DNA of 64,000 bases from Cenococcum geophilum 1.58 (GCA_001692895.1 KV748208.1:496001-560000), one strand, 5' to 3'; shown: positions 20,107 to 31,925, numbered from the stretch's first letter. Notes: generated by a model not told the origin, from the letters alone. Numbers and translations are program-made.

Positions 20107-21190
20107 ACATGCTACTAAAAGCAGCCACTATAACGCTATTAACGGCAGCAACTACTTTAAGGTTAGGTAACACCAGTATAGTAGATACTAATTTATAGCA
20201 ACCTGTAACAGTTGGATAATTATAAAAGGTAATTAACTAGTTAATAACAAACAATGCAGCGCTAGAAGAAAGGGTTAATAGGATAGAAGCAGCGAGGGTT
20301 AAGCTACCATTAATTAAAAGATTCTTAGGAGAAAGATTAAAGCTTAAAGAATTCCTTATATAAATGTACTTTAAAGTTATATAAGAAGGGGTAAAGCTAC
20401 TAATACCTATAGATCGAATAGCCTATATAGGACTATTCCTATTAGGAAGAGTACTTAAGTAATTTAAGCCTTACTTTACGGAGATATAGGCAAATAGGAT
20501 AACGACCACCAATTAAGACGTGCGATTTATGTTCTTAAGCTAGGAAGGTTTTATAAAGCGACTTATATAAATATTTAAAGACCTAGAGGCAGTAACCACG
20601 GTAAAAAGAAAACTCTAAAATATTACGTAATAAACCTTAGCAATTAAGTATATAATATAGTTCTAGACGTTAGCGATATAAGTAGAGTGGAATAATAAGG
20701 CGCTTATAGTACAGTATAAATAGGGACTTAAGGCTAAAGTCTAGGACGTGATTATCCTAATAGAAGAGGCGGATACCCTAAGGGATTTAATAAATTAAGC
20801 GATTAAGATTAATAATTAGATCTACTAAAGGGAATAGGCTAAGAGAGGTTAGGATAGAGTTCTATAGTTATATAAGGTATAGAGTACGTATTAACTAAAG
20901 CTAAGTTAAAAATTATAGTATAGCGTAGAGCTAATAGACCTAAGTAGTACTAGAGAAGCCTATAAGAGATAAAGTAAGAAACTATAAAAACCTAAAGGTT
21001 AAGGATCTAGTAATTATAGGACTAAGGAGTAGAGGCTAAACTAGGGATCTTAGTAGTAGAAGACGTTTAGGCGGACTCTATAGTAAAGTTAATAGTTTAA
21101 AGACGGAGTTTATATAAATTACGGGAAATAAGGTTATTTCGCGAGGGATTATAAAGATAGTTAGAGTAACTATATAATAAAGGGAATAAG
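20107..21190 (+). pseudogene. Gypsy A gag with zinc knuckle
   Basis: After the LTR and a presumed primer-binding zone, the frame shows a gag capsid region. A KRFLGERLKLKEFLIQ-like start near 20325 (stops read as Gln) is followed by IDRIAYIGLFLLGR near 20410-20460 and a QEGFIKRLIQIFKD-like segment near 20540. A decayed CCHC knuckle (YGK, then GYFARDYKDS, Cys to Tyr) lies at about 21110-21160. It would form the nucleocapsid. Stops are TAA/TAG in place of Gln. Near-identical copies occur in Gypsy B and in the minus-strand fragment at 11658-14375. Confidence 0.85.
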
Positions 21191-23100
21191 ACTAATAGTA
21201 GAAGATATATATATATAAAGGGATAATAGTGTGCTATAAGGAACAAAAGAATATTTAATTAGAAATTTTGCGTTTTGTTATAATAATATATACCAAATTT
21301 ATAAAGACGCTAAGTATGGCGTAAGCTATTAGCTATAGGAGCTAAAATTTATAAAGTATAGAGGAACTAATAAACTAGTTCGCAGATCGGATATTAAGGA
21401 TAATAAATTTAATAAAGGCGAAACATTTTATAATAATAAGGCGATAAAGGTAGCTTATTAGGAGTATATAGACTTTAAAGATATTATAATAGAGGTAGAA
21501 GATAATTCCACTATAGAATAGGGAATATTAGTAGGGATTAAGACCCCGCTAAATACGATGTCTATTACTTTGCAAGACGTAAGAGAAGTAGAATAGTAAA
21601 CTACTTTAGTACTTAATAAAGGCAAGAAGCTAAAGGTTTAAGATTTTTATAGTAAGATAAAAGACAACTAAGATTTTTAAGATAAGATAAGGTAGACCTA
21701 AGGACCCACAATGGATAGAAACCGATGGAGTAGGGTAATAGCTTAGTTTAAGGATATATAAATAAGCTTGGGATAGAGTTTCCTATAGGCATAAGACTCT
21801 TAAGACGAGATAAAAACACCTAATAAGCCTAGTTAGACTAAGGTAGGAGCTAAGCTTAAGTTAAAAGCAAGCTTAGGATTAAGAATCCTATAAAACTAAG
21901 ATTTCAAGACATAAATAAGGACTATTAACTAGATTAGAGAATCTGCAGTATAAATAGCAATTAGACTAAGAGATAGATATATAGACCTAGAGGACTTACT
22001 AGGGGAATATAGTGTTCAGCCTAAAGATTAAAAAGTTAATACTAAGATTAAGAAGTAAGAAGACTTTAAGGATCTACTTATAAGACGTAAAAGGAAAGAA
22101 ACTATAGAGGAATTTAGAGTAAGAATTACCTTATAGCAAAAACAGAAAGTAGATAAGAGATCTAGCATATTAGGATATATAAGGGACAAAGCACCTATAT
22201 AAAGAATTACTAATAGGCCTAGAATAGGTATACTAAGAGCTAAGTGGCTTACCGAACTAAAACAAGAAGAGGATTTAGGGATTCTAACTAGGTTCAAAGA
22301 ACGATATATAAAGGGCTATTATAATATAGTAATAAGAAGATACTTCCTTACGGATAAGCTATATATACTCTAGTAGCTATACTAAAAGTAGTATAGGTAA
22401 AGGTATAATGATAAGTAGGAAGACCTTTATATATAGTTGGACGAGAAAGTTATTTAAGACTACCCTATTATAGAAAAAGCGATAAGTTATATTAAGGGAG
22501 CCTTAATTATAATATTAAAAAATCTAGAGGAGCGTTTAGAGGACTAGAGAAGTAAAAGACGTATCTTAGTACCTGCGAATAAAGTTATAATATTTAAATT
22601 AATATAGCAGAGGTTTAAACTTAAGGATAAAGACAAACTAAAAGTTAACCTAAAGTACTAAGCATATTATATATTAGCATGGATTATATATATAGATAAT
22701 ATATATAATATACATAAAGCACTAAAGGATAAGTATTAAAAATATCCTATAAGAATGTATTAGATAACTAAGGAATAGAAATACTAAAACGCTAAGTATA
22801 TATATAGCTAGTATCTAGTAGAAGTTTAGGAGTTAGAAAACTTAATACTTTAGCCAGAAAGATTCCTTACGGAAGAATACCTAAATGGATAATAGTGGTG
22901 GGAATGCCTAGAGAATATATATCTATAGTATATTAAAGATAAAAAGCAAACTAAGTATTGGCTAAAAGTAGACTAAGTATAGATAGGATTAAGTAGCTAA
23001 TAGTTAGGAAAAGTAGAGGCCCACGGGACCAGAGGGAGCTAGTAGTAGAGCCTTAAACCCTTAAAGAAATTTAAGGACAATACCTAAATTTATAAGTTAA
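21191..23100 (+). pseudogene. Gypsy A long coding linker between zinc knuckle and protease
   Basis: About 1.9 kb of frame continues between gag and protease, far longer than usual for Gypsy elements. It includes an AFCYNNIYQIYKDAKYG segment (about 21270-21320, possibly a second metal-binding patch), an acidic/Gln-rich stretch (21480-21850), and a Lys/Arg/Tyr-rich segment (22050-22900) with RYIKGYYNIVIRRYFL. The function is not recognised. The same linker is present in Gypsy B (about 56700-58690) and in the minus-strand fragment, so it is a family trait and not an accident of one copy. Confidence 0.6.
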
Positions 23101-23119
23101 ATGGCAAGATTAACAGTTC

Positions 23120-26100
23120 GAAGTATTAATAGATAGTGGAGTAATAAGGAACTATATCTTACTAGTAGCAGTTAAAAGAATGGGGTTACTATATAGAAAA
23201 AAGGAGCACCCTTACCTATTAGTGATAATTTTAGGAGATCTAATAGCCTATAGAGGAGGCATTATTAATCTTAAAATAGGACCTATTTAGCTAACTATTA
23301 AAGGAAAATAGATTAAGATGTCTTTTAATATATTACTATTAGGGAATAATAAGGCAGTACTAGAAATGCCTTAGTTATAGGAATACAATCTAAAGATTAA
23401 TTAGGTTATAGGTTAGGTTAATATTAGAGATACTTAACGCTATAAGATGCGATAATAAGCTAAGTTGGTATAGTACTAAGTAGGGGCGACCTATAAAGAA
23501 ATAGAAAAAGGACTAAGTTACGTACCAAAAAGATACTATAAGTATGGTAAGAAACTATAGTTACTAGAAAGTAAAAAGCTATTAGAGTATATAGCGTGGG
23601 ACTATAAGATAGAATTAGAACTAAAAATAAGTCTAAAGTTTTTTCCAATCTATAAGCTTACTAAAGAAGAAGGTAGAGCACTAAAAGAGTTTATCTAAGA
23701 AAACTTATAAAAGGGATATATTAGACCATTATAGTTATTAGCGGGTTATCCAGTACTATTCGTACTAAAGAAGAATAGCAAACTACGGCTGTGTATTGAC
23801 TATAGATAGTTAAACAGCATTATTAGGAAGGATAGGTATCCTTTACCCTTAATTAGCGAAATCTAAGATAGGATAGGCAATACGTAAATCTTTATAAAGA
23901 TAGATCTAAAATAGGCGTACTATTAGATTAGAATTAAGGAAGGTAATAAATAGAAAGTAGCCTTTAGGTTAAAGGAAGGACTATATAAACTATTAGTTAT
24001 ACAATTCGGGCTTATAAACGTACTAGCAACGTTCTAAAAGCGTATTAATAATATATTAGGAGAATACTTAGATAAATTTATTATAGTATACCTTAACGAT
24101 ATTATTATCTACTTAATAACTAAGGAAGAACATAGGGAATATGTTAAATGGGTTTTAAGGAAACTACAAGAAGAACAGATGCTAGTAGTAATTAAGAAAT
24201 ACGAGTTCTTTACTAGGAAGACTAATTTTATTAGATTTATTATTAAACTAGGCCAACTTAGTATAGATTTAAAGAAGATTAAGGCTATAGTAAATTAGTA
24301 AGAACCAGAGAACGTTATATAGTTAAGATTATTCCTAGGGTTTTATAATTACTACAAAAGGTTTATAGCGCAATAGTTAAAAGATATTAAGCTATTTACG
24401 CGATTAACAAAGAAGGAAGAACTATGGGTATAGGGAGAGGAATAGTAAGAACTTTTTAAGAAAGTTAAGGAGTTGTTTACCTAGGAGCCAGTTCTTAAAA
24501 TCTATTAATTAGGATTAGAGACGGTTGTAAAAATAGATATATTAGACTATATACTAGGGGCGTACTTTATATAGAAATATTAAGACAAATAGCACCTAGT
24601 AGCATACTATAGTCGGAAGATAATACTACTAGAGTTAAACTATGACATCTATAATAAGGAGTTATTAGGTATAGTTATAGTATTAAAGAAATAAAAAGTA
24701 TTCTTATAAGGTATAAAGAAACTATTTATAGTTAAGACGGATTATAAGAACCTAATAGGATTCCTAATAATAAAGGAACTTAACTAAAGATAGGTTAGAT
24801 AGGTAGAGATACTTATAGAGTACTATTTTAAGATTTAGTATACTAAGGGTACAGATAATACATAAGTAGACGCTCTAAGTTAAAAAGCTAAACTATAAAG
24901 TAACGAGAAGCTATTAGGGGCTTTACTGCGAAAAGATATAGACGGATTAATTAGGTACAATTATCTAAAGATTATAGTAACTTAGGAAAATAAGGAACTA
25001 GAAAGAGTCTATAAAACACTAGAGAGCTTTTAAGTATAAAGAATTCTAGAAGTATAGCTAAAAGATTTATAGACGGATATATATAAGAATTAAGAAGTTA
25101 AGTATATCCTAAGAAGTATAGCAGAGTATTTTATAGAAGATTTCTATAAGGGAATAACTTAGGGATATAATAGAGCCACGGGCTTAGTGTTAAGACTCTA
25201 AGAGGAGTATATTATTAATGGAATCTAGGGACTAGTATAGAAAGTTATAAAGGAATGTTTAGATTGCTAAAGGAATAAACTAATAAGGTATAAGCTATAT
25301 AGAGGGCTATAACCTATTAAAACACTAGAGAGACTATAGAAGGTTATATTATAGGACTTTATTATTAAGTTATTAAAGTTAAGAGACCCTATTACCGGAC
25401 AAAATTATAACGTAATCTTAGTAATAGTAGATAAGCTTATAAAGTAGGGATACTTTATAGCATATATAGAAGAGATATTAGTAGAAAATATTGCTAAAAT
25501 CTATATTAAAGAAGTATTTATAAAACACGGAGTATTAAGCAAGATTATATCGGATAGAGATCTAAGATTTATAGTAGTATTCTAGGAGGTATTCTTAACG
25601 GAATAAGGAGTTAGAGTAGTAACTTCTACCGTATATTATCTGCAGATAGATAGTTAAACGGAAAGATTAAATTAGATACTAGAGCAGTATCTAAGGTACT
25701 ATATTAATTATGCGCAGAATAATTGGGTATTATTACTATTAGTTATATAGTTTATATATAATATAACACCTTAAGAAGGAATAGGTATATTACTATTTAA
25801 GGTAAATTACGGATATAAGCTAAGAATATCGTTATTACTATAATAAGCGAAGAAGATAAGTAGTATAGCTAAAGAAAGAATAAAGATATTAATAAATCTT
25901 TATATAGACCTTATAGAATTAGTAAAGAAAGTATAAGAGAGAATAAAAAAGTACTATAATGCTAAGAGATCTAAGGGACTAGATCTTAAGAAGGGAGATA
26001 AAGTATAGCTACTATANAAAANTTTTAANAGTTAANNACTAAGTAAGAAGTTAGACTANNTTANACTAGGACCTTTTAAAATTANNTAAANGNTTTTACN

Positions 26101-26460
26101 NNTTATATTTAAGTTAGACCTACTAGCTAAAATAAAGATCTACCCTATATAGTATATTGTAATACTAGAGCTAGTATATAGGAATATTAAGCCACTAGTT
26201 TATAAAGTAGACATATATAGAGGACAGGAAAAAGATAAATAGTAAGTTTTAAAGATCGTTAGTTATAAGGACGTTAATAATAAAATATAGTACGAGGTTA
26301 AGTAGATAGGCTATACTAAGACTACCTAGGAACCACTAAAGAATTTAAAGAACGCCATAGGAAAGGTATAGGAGTATTAGAAGAAATTAGGTTAGGCAGT
26401 ATTAATAAAAAAGGATCGCTAAAGAATAAGTTACCTAAGAGGGACCTAAGAAGAGCAGTT
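23120..26460 (+). pseudogene. Gypsy A pol: protease, RT, RNase H, integrase, chromodomain
   Basis: Domains in order: retropepsin with LIDSG at about 23125-23140; RT with LCIDYRQLN at about 23790 and YLNDIIIY (from YLDD, Asp to Asn) at 24085-24111; RNase H around TDYKNLIGFL near 24740; integrase zinc-binding Cys pair ECLDCQRNK near 25251; integrase core Asp at DFIIK (25350), Asp at ISDRDLRF (25550) and Glu at TERLNQ (25655); chromodomain near 26248-26385 ending GYTKTTQEPLKNL. It would copy the element RNA to DNA and insert it, the chromodomain guiding it to marked chromatin. It is non-functional: many stops and catalytic-site changes. Confidence 0.92.
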
Positions 26461-27114
26461 ACTAAACCACTTAGATCTATTTCCTTCTCTGTTAGAAGAG
26501 AATCCGTTTTTTTATTACTAAGTTCCTATAAACCTTATTTTATAAGTTTCTACTCTTTAAAACGCACCTTTTTATAAACCTTCTTAAGACGAAGTAACTA
26601 AGTAGACGCCGTAATACGGGCTTTAAGAGCCTTCTGCTCTACGTTATAAGAATATTCCAGCTTAGTAAGGGCTTAAGATAGTTTACTATTTAGCCGCGTA
26701 GCAGTAGATTAAATATAAAACCCTAAGATAAATTAATTAGGGAACTAGACGACTATTAAGAGTAATAGGTCGCGTATATTTAGTATTAAAGACGAAGCGA
26801 ACGTTATAGGACAAATAAATATTTACTTTAGTGCACTCTAAATAAGAGGACAGTTATTGTAAAAATGGGTTTGCTAACGTAATATAAACTAACCCCTCTT
26901 TTAAATAATAAGAACACGGAGATAGTATAATCTTACTAAGAGATAATATCGCAGCAATAGTATAAGCACGACGTTGCGCTTATAAAGAAGAAATTGCTTT
27001 AGGTATAATAAGTAATAATATTAACCAAATTAATTAGACGGATATTACACCTCTAGTAAATAACTTAGAGATATTTAGAATCTTTAAGGATAAAGATAAA
27101 AAGGAGGGAGATAG
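26461..27114 (+). other. Gypsy A post-chromodomain tail
   Basis: About 650 bp between chromodomain and 3' LTR, also present in Gypsy B. One frame stays readable if TAA/TAG are taken as former Gln (for example RGQLL, RRNCFRYNK near 26980), so it may have been coding. It ends in a purine-rich tract. No domain recognised. Confidence 0.5.
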
Positions 27115-27537
27115 TGTTATAGACGCTTTAAGTGCAATATTATAATTACTTAAGGAAGAGTTAAACGAAGCTAGTTAGTTAATTTAGGTATAGTCTAGGA
27201 TAGAGCCGATAGAACTATATAACGAGGAATAGTAATTAAGGTTATATAATATTATACGCAGTGTATATAGTATATAAGGGGAATATATGTATAACACGTA
27301 TAACACGTATATTATATATAAGAAGGATTTTATAGAAGTACGGTTATGTATTTAAAGGACCATAATCCCTACCTAGATAGTTCCTTCCTTATAGTAATTC
27401 TTAGAATATAATTAGAGTTAATCTATTAGGCAACTACTCCACTAGTTATTATTACGTTATTAACTTTAACTTACTTTACCTATACACTTAGCCCAATAAT
27501 AAGCCTACCGTAGTTCCTGCTATAAGGTTCTGTTACA
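27115..27537 (+). repeat. 3' LTR of Gypsy A (423 bp)
   Basis: Matches 19641-20063 with transition differences. Starts TGTTATAGACGC and ends TCTGTTACA. Confidence 0.92.
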
Positions 27538-27542
27538 TTTCT

Positions 27543-29350
27543 ATATTATAGCTTAGCTAGTTTCTTATTTTCCTTATCTACTTACTTATTAATATAGTTA
27601 TTAAATAAAGTCTCTATGCACCGCTTGGCGTGCTTCTACTATAAGGGCTACCGTTTCTACTTATTGCGAAAGTAGGCGCGTTTAAGAGACGGATAAAGGA
27701 TTACTGCGGCAAAATAGTAAGGGCTCTCGGCCTTTATTTTATTAAAATATTTATTAATCTTTTAGATAGCTATATTAACGCCTAATTTAAGAAAGGAGTT
27801 GTATTTGTTCTTAAGGCTCTACTAAGTTCGCTAGAGGATTTAATAGAGTAGCTCTATATTAGTAATCGACTCCTATAGAGCGCTATATAAGCCTTTAATA
27901 CTAGGACTGTTAGCGTCGCCTTTTATACACTTAGTGGCTAATATAAAAGGCTTTAGGATCTTAATAAGCTACTCTACTTACTGCTAATCTTTATTAGTAA
28001 GCGCGTCCTATAATAGATCGTAGCTATTATTAGCGGGATTCCTCTAAGCTAGTAGATATTTATTAATTGCTTTATAAAGAAGGTAGGCACGGCGGAGTAT
28101 AAAGTAGGTTAAATTCCACTAAAAGTCTCCGTCCTTAATAAATAGAAGCTCTACTTAATTAAAGAGCTCGTCCTTAACGTAGGCCTTAGCTTAGTTCTTA
28201 GCAAAGTCCTTACGGCGTCTTATTAATCGCATAATATATTTAACAATATTATAAACCTTGCCTATGGAGCCTCTCTACTACATAAGGTTAAATTTAACGT
28301 GCTTGCTCGTGCTAATTATTAAGCGTTTAAGCTTGCTTACGCCTTTGCCGTATATTAAAGCCTTAATAATAAGGTTAATAATATAGCCAACGCACTAAAG
28401 CCGTTCCTTTTTAGCCACTAATAGGCTTTATAAGAGGTATTCGTAGAGCTTATTATTATTACTGGCGTTATTAGCCATTAAGAAGCCAAGCTTATAATTA
28501 AATCAATACTTTTAAATTACTGACGCTAGGGCCGTTGCTATATTTTTAGTAGAGTGTAATCCTCGTAGTCGTAAAAGGCCTAAAAGTACTAATTAAAGCT
28601 TTTTACCTTTGTTAATGAAATGGGCCACTATACTAAGTAGTAATATTCTATTTATAGATATCTAGATATTATAGGTAAGATTAATTTTACTAAGTACAGT
28701 AAGGAGGAGGTCTTTAATATTAATGCGTTACTATTTAAATGCAGTTTTAATTTAATTGCTTAGTAATATAGGTGCTTTTATAAGACAGTTCTAAATCTAA
28801 AGACGGTTAAAGGTTAGTAGGGCGCACGTATAAGGACTTATAGCTTAATAAAAGGTAATATCTTATAGAATTATCTAATTAACATAGGCTTAAATATAGC
28901 CAGCTGCCCAAAATGGCTGGCGTTTATAACTACTAGCGGAAGTAAAAGCTTCTGTGCTTAGTAGTTATATTCTACCACTATAACTTTTAAGGTTAATAAT
29001 AAGGTTATACTTTAACTTTAAATGGCCGTTAATATAATTATTACCGTTAATTATAAATAAAGCACCTAGTCTCTAAGCTAAATAGCAAAGCTTATATAGC
29101 TAGTGCCTCTTTTTACCTAAAGGACCGTCCTAAAAAAGGTCTGCTTTATGCTTCCATATTAGTAATATAGGAGCTTTACTTAATAGCAACCGCTTATTAA
29201 TAACCCGGTATCTATATTTGCTAGTAAGCTTACTATATATTATTAGGTAGAGATTATCCTAATTAATAGGAAAGATACAGCCATAGTTCCAATTTATTAA
29301 AGGAGGCTCTTATAATACGGAATCTTAGTTACCTAATTTAGGATCATCGT
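27543..29350 (-). pseudogene. hAT transposase, N-terminal and catalytic part
   Basis: The minus-strand frame from about 29300 reads WKHKADLF, then DGPLGKKRHQLYKLCY near 29095-29150, a BED-type/zinc-finger-like N-terminus of the kind usual in fungal hATs. After that comes the transposase core: LGFLMANNASNNNKLYEYL near 28430-28490 (the Asp-to-Asn position of the second catalytic residue), KHVKFNLM and YNIVKYIMRLIRRR near 28200-28300, then LIKILKPFILATKCIKGD near 27930. The frame reaches 27543, where Gypsy A interrupts it. Stops are Gln-type. The enzyme would have acted on the CAGTGTGTCC ends. Confidence 0.87.
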
Positions 29351-29376
29351 TAATTAAAAGGGGGGAGGAAAAAGTT

Positions 29377-29430
29377 AATTCACAAACCCTACGCGGTGCT
29401 AAAGTTAAATAACGCGTAGATTGTGAATTA
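29377..29430. repeat. Inverted repeat (hairpin) near right end of second hAT
   Basis: TTAATTCACAAACCCTACGCG pairs with CGCGTAGATTGTGAATTA around a short loop. It lies upstream of the transposase start, so a regulatory role is possible but unproven. Confidence 0.7.
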
Positions 29431-29818
29431 AATAAGGAAGAAGTAGAGGAGGAAGTAGACGAAGAAGCTCTACTGCCTAGCTAACGCGTGAAATGCAATG
29501 TACGTTACATTTTATGTGGGTAATAAAATGGTAAGCTTTAGCACGGGTTTCGGCGCGCAATGGAGATATTAGGGAAAATGCTTTATTTATTATGGCTAAG
29601 CGAGAGATTCCCATGGGTTTCCTATTGCTTGGCGTATAATTAACCAACCAGATTATCTAAATATCCTCAACTTCTACCAAAAGCTTTAACTTACTACTAA
29701 ATATTACCGCTAAGACAGCGAGCTGTCAGCTAGCTGCAGTCTTATAGCTGACTGACTGCTTACATTAGCAGCCTCTTGGCAGCGAAGCTGACAGCGTCGC
29801 TGACTCTTGGACACACTG

Positions 29819-30500
29819 TGTTCGGGTTCCGTAGGCGAATTGGCACGGAGCTTATTAATTCATACGGTAGCAGTACGGTGCCAGTAACAGGTTATCTCGT
29901 AGGTATATCGGCACAAGGCTTGTCGGTTTATGCGGTAGCAGTATAATGCTAGCGACGGGGTCGTCTCGTATGCATATCGGCATAAGGCTTGTCGGTTCGG
30001 GCAGTAGTACGATACAAGCGATAGGGTCGTAGGCGTATTGGCACGATGGGTTATTGGGGTCGTTTTGTAGGCGTATCGGCGCGAGGTCTTATTGGTTTAT
30101 GCGGTAGCAGTACAATGCTAGCGACGTGTTCGTATATCTACGGAGCGAAGCTCTACCTAGCCGTGTTTGGGTTGTAGGCTTATTGGCACGATAGGTTATT
30201 GGGGTCGTTTCGCAGGCATATTGGCGCGAGGTCTTATTGGTACGTAGGGTAGTACGTGCAGGTTGGTAGGACAGTAGTAAGATACTAGCTTCTGTGTTCG
30301 TGTTCGTGTTTATATAGCAGTAGGATGCCAGCCAGGTCAAACCAAAGGGCAGTAACGTGCCTATTCGTAATTAGTAGTAGTAGAATACAAGCCATCGAGG
30401 TCGCAGGCGTATTGGCGCGATATCTTGTCGGCAGGTCATAATTCCACAGGCGTATCAGCGTGGTGTCTTGTCATCAGGTCCGTATGCAAATCGGCGCAAA
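29819..30500. repeat. ~68-bp minisatellite, right part (starts with hAT TSD)
   Basis: Units marked by GTAGGCGAATTGGCACGG and variants at about 29831, 29899, 29968, 30029 and 30067 and onward, alternating with GCGGTAGCAGTACAATGCTAGCGAC. Same array as 18480-18685. Confidence 0.85.
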
Positions 30501-30603
30501 GACTTATCGTACTAGTTTAGAACCCTAGCGTCCTAGTCTACCCGCAGCTAGCAGCTCCTATATCTACCCCGTAGGCATAGAAAGGTATACTCCGCGACTA
30601 GTA

Positions 30604-30745
30604 GCCTATCCCTTCGCACGTTGGTTTGCGTCCTACGGTATCGATAAGGGCCTAGCCAATAAGAGGCGCGCATTGGGCGCCCGTGTGTACAGCTGGGCCT
30701 AGGCTTGGCGCCAAGTGTAGGACTCCAACGTGCGAAGGGATAGGC
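30604..30745. repeat. Short perfect inverted repeat, 142 bp, not RIP-mutated
   Basis: GCCTATCCCTTCGCACGTTGG at 30604 is matched exactly by its inverse at 30725-30745, and a further GTCCTAC block pairs inside. The loop contains GCGCGCATTGGGCGCCCG. It is rich in CpA/TpG, unlike everything around. It could be a small MITE; no clear TSD seen. Confidence 0.75.
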
Positions 30746-30777
30746 CCGCTAAGTATAGAAAAGGGATCTAAATGTAG

Positions 30778-31027
30778 TGTTACGGAAGTAGGCATAAGCT
30801 GGAATATAATATACTAAACGGGGTAGTAATTAAAGAAGGCTACGTACGCGTAACTATGCGTGGTTAATATAAAGACATTTAGATAAAGAAGAAGAGTCTT
30901 CGCGTACTAGGTACGGGTATAAATAGGGGTTGTAGGGAAACGTGCGTAGGTGTTTTGGAACAAACGTGAGCACGGGTTAAGAACGTCAAAACGAGCAGAG
31001 ACGTAAGAACGTGTAAGTCCCGTGACA
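30778..31027. repeat. LTR, 250 bp (right)
   Basis: Matches 17821-18070; ends CCCGTGACA and is followed by ACTAG (31028-31032). Confidence 0.92.
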
Positions 31028-31032
31028 ACTAG

Positions 31033-31184
31033 AGTCTTAATTAATTAAGTCGGCGTAATATTATAGAGCTTATAGAGTTTATTATATAACCTTGCCTACT
31101 ACTCGTTATATAGTTCTACTAGCTTTATTATAGCCTATACTACATCCCGTAGCCCATCTAGTTCACTAATAAGTATCCGTAACA
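31033..31184 (-). repeat. Gypsy LTR, outer part (other half at 17357-17820)
   Basis: On the minus strand it starts TGTTACGGATAC at 31184 and includes GCTAGTAGAACTATATAACG, similar to the start of the 423-bp LTRs. It ends at the ACTAG duplication. Confidence 0.7.
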
Positions 31185-31628
31185 CTTCTACATCAGGAAA
31201 TTTTTTTTCGGGCTCGTTGTTGCAGTTTGCGGCAATTTGCGGCAAACTATACGGTCGCGGCAGTCGTATATAGTCTTGTGCGGTTTGCGCATTTTGCGGC
31301 AAACTACACAGAGCCTACGTATTTTACAGCAACTTGTAGTAAACTGCACAGAGCCTACGTATTTTATAGCAACTCGCAGCAAACGCGCAGAGCCTGTGTA
31401 TTTTACACGTTTTATATATTTTATATATTTTATATATTTTGCATATTTTGCATATTTTATACATTTTATATTTTGCATATTTTATATTCCTATATAACTA
31501 TATAAAATGTAAAGCTATTTATTAAGCAATTAAAATAAGGGGGATACTCTTTATAAAGGCTCTAAATTATTAATTGGCGGTATTCCTGACAATCTGCTAG
31601 CTATATACCGATTTCCTAACTAGGCCTA

Positions 31629-31925
31629 GTGCCTGCCTGCCTACTTACCTACCTATCTATCTATCTGTTTATTTACCTATCTACCTATCTACCTACTTAC
31701 CTATCTATCTATCTGTCTGTCTATTTATCTATCTATCTATACCTACCTATACCTATCTACTTATACCTACTGTCTATACCTACCTATCTATGCCTACTGT
31801 CTGTGCCTACCTATCTATACCTACCTATCTATGCTACCTGTCTATGCCTACCTATCTATATCTACCGTTTATACCTACCGTCTATACCTCCTATCTGTAC
31901 TACCGTCTATGCCTACCTATCTATA
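31629..31925. repeat. CTAC/CTAT microsatellite in copy 2
   Basis: Runs of CTACCTATCTATCTATCTG and TATACCTACC type; the inverse of the microsatellite at 16121-16420. Open frames here (poly Tyr-Leu-Ser) are by-products. Confidence 0.9.

Larger units (their letters stand above)
19641..27537 (+). mobile_element. Full-length chromodomain Gypsy retrotransposon A (7897 bp)
   Basis: Two 423-bp LTRs (19641-20063, 27115-27537) start TATTACAGACGC/TGTTATAGACGC and end GTTACA. TTCCT/TTTCT (one transition) flanks it. A purine-rich tract ends just before the 3' LTR (AAAAAGGAGGGAGATAG). The plus strand reads gag, zinc knuckle, a long linker, protease, RT, RNase H, integrase and chromodomain, then a ~650-bp tail. 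It sits inside the hAT transposase gene. All frames are RIP-killed; Ns lie at about 26017-26104. Confidence 0.93.
18686..29818 (-). mobile_element. Second hAT transposon (~3.2 kb originally), interrupted by a Gypsy
   Basis: Left end starts CAGTGTGTCCAACAGTTAGC; the right end is its inverse (ending GGACACACTG), and an 8-bp duplication with two transitions flanks it. Subterminal copies of CAGCTAGCTGCAG and TATAGCTGACTGACTG occur at both ends. The minus strand encodes a hAT transposase in two pieces (29350-27543 and 19640-18950) separated by the full-length Gypsy at 19641-27537. It differs from the hAT at 1673-4850 in TIR and sequence. Confidence 0.92.
17821..31027. mobile_element. Non-autonomous LTR element (~2.1 kb originally) swollen to 13.2 kb by nested hAT
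   Basis: Two 250-bp LTRs (17821-18070, 30778-31027) start TGTTACGGAAG and end CCCGTAATA/CCCGTGACA, and ACTAG flanks them exactly. Removing the hAT (18686-29818) leaves about 1.57 kb of interior made of a C-rich post-LTR stretch, a ~68-bp minisatellite and a perfect short inverted repeat. There is no coding capacity, so it is a TRIM/LARD-type element. Confidence 0.88.

Noticed and set aside
22028..22297. Minus-strand frames at 22028-22297, 23460-23648 and 54368-54562
   Set aside because: Antisense shadows of Gypsy A linker/pol and LINE ORF2, whose plus-strand frames carry the recognisable motifs.
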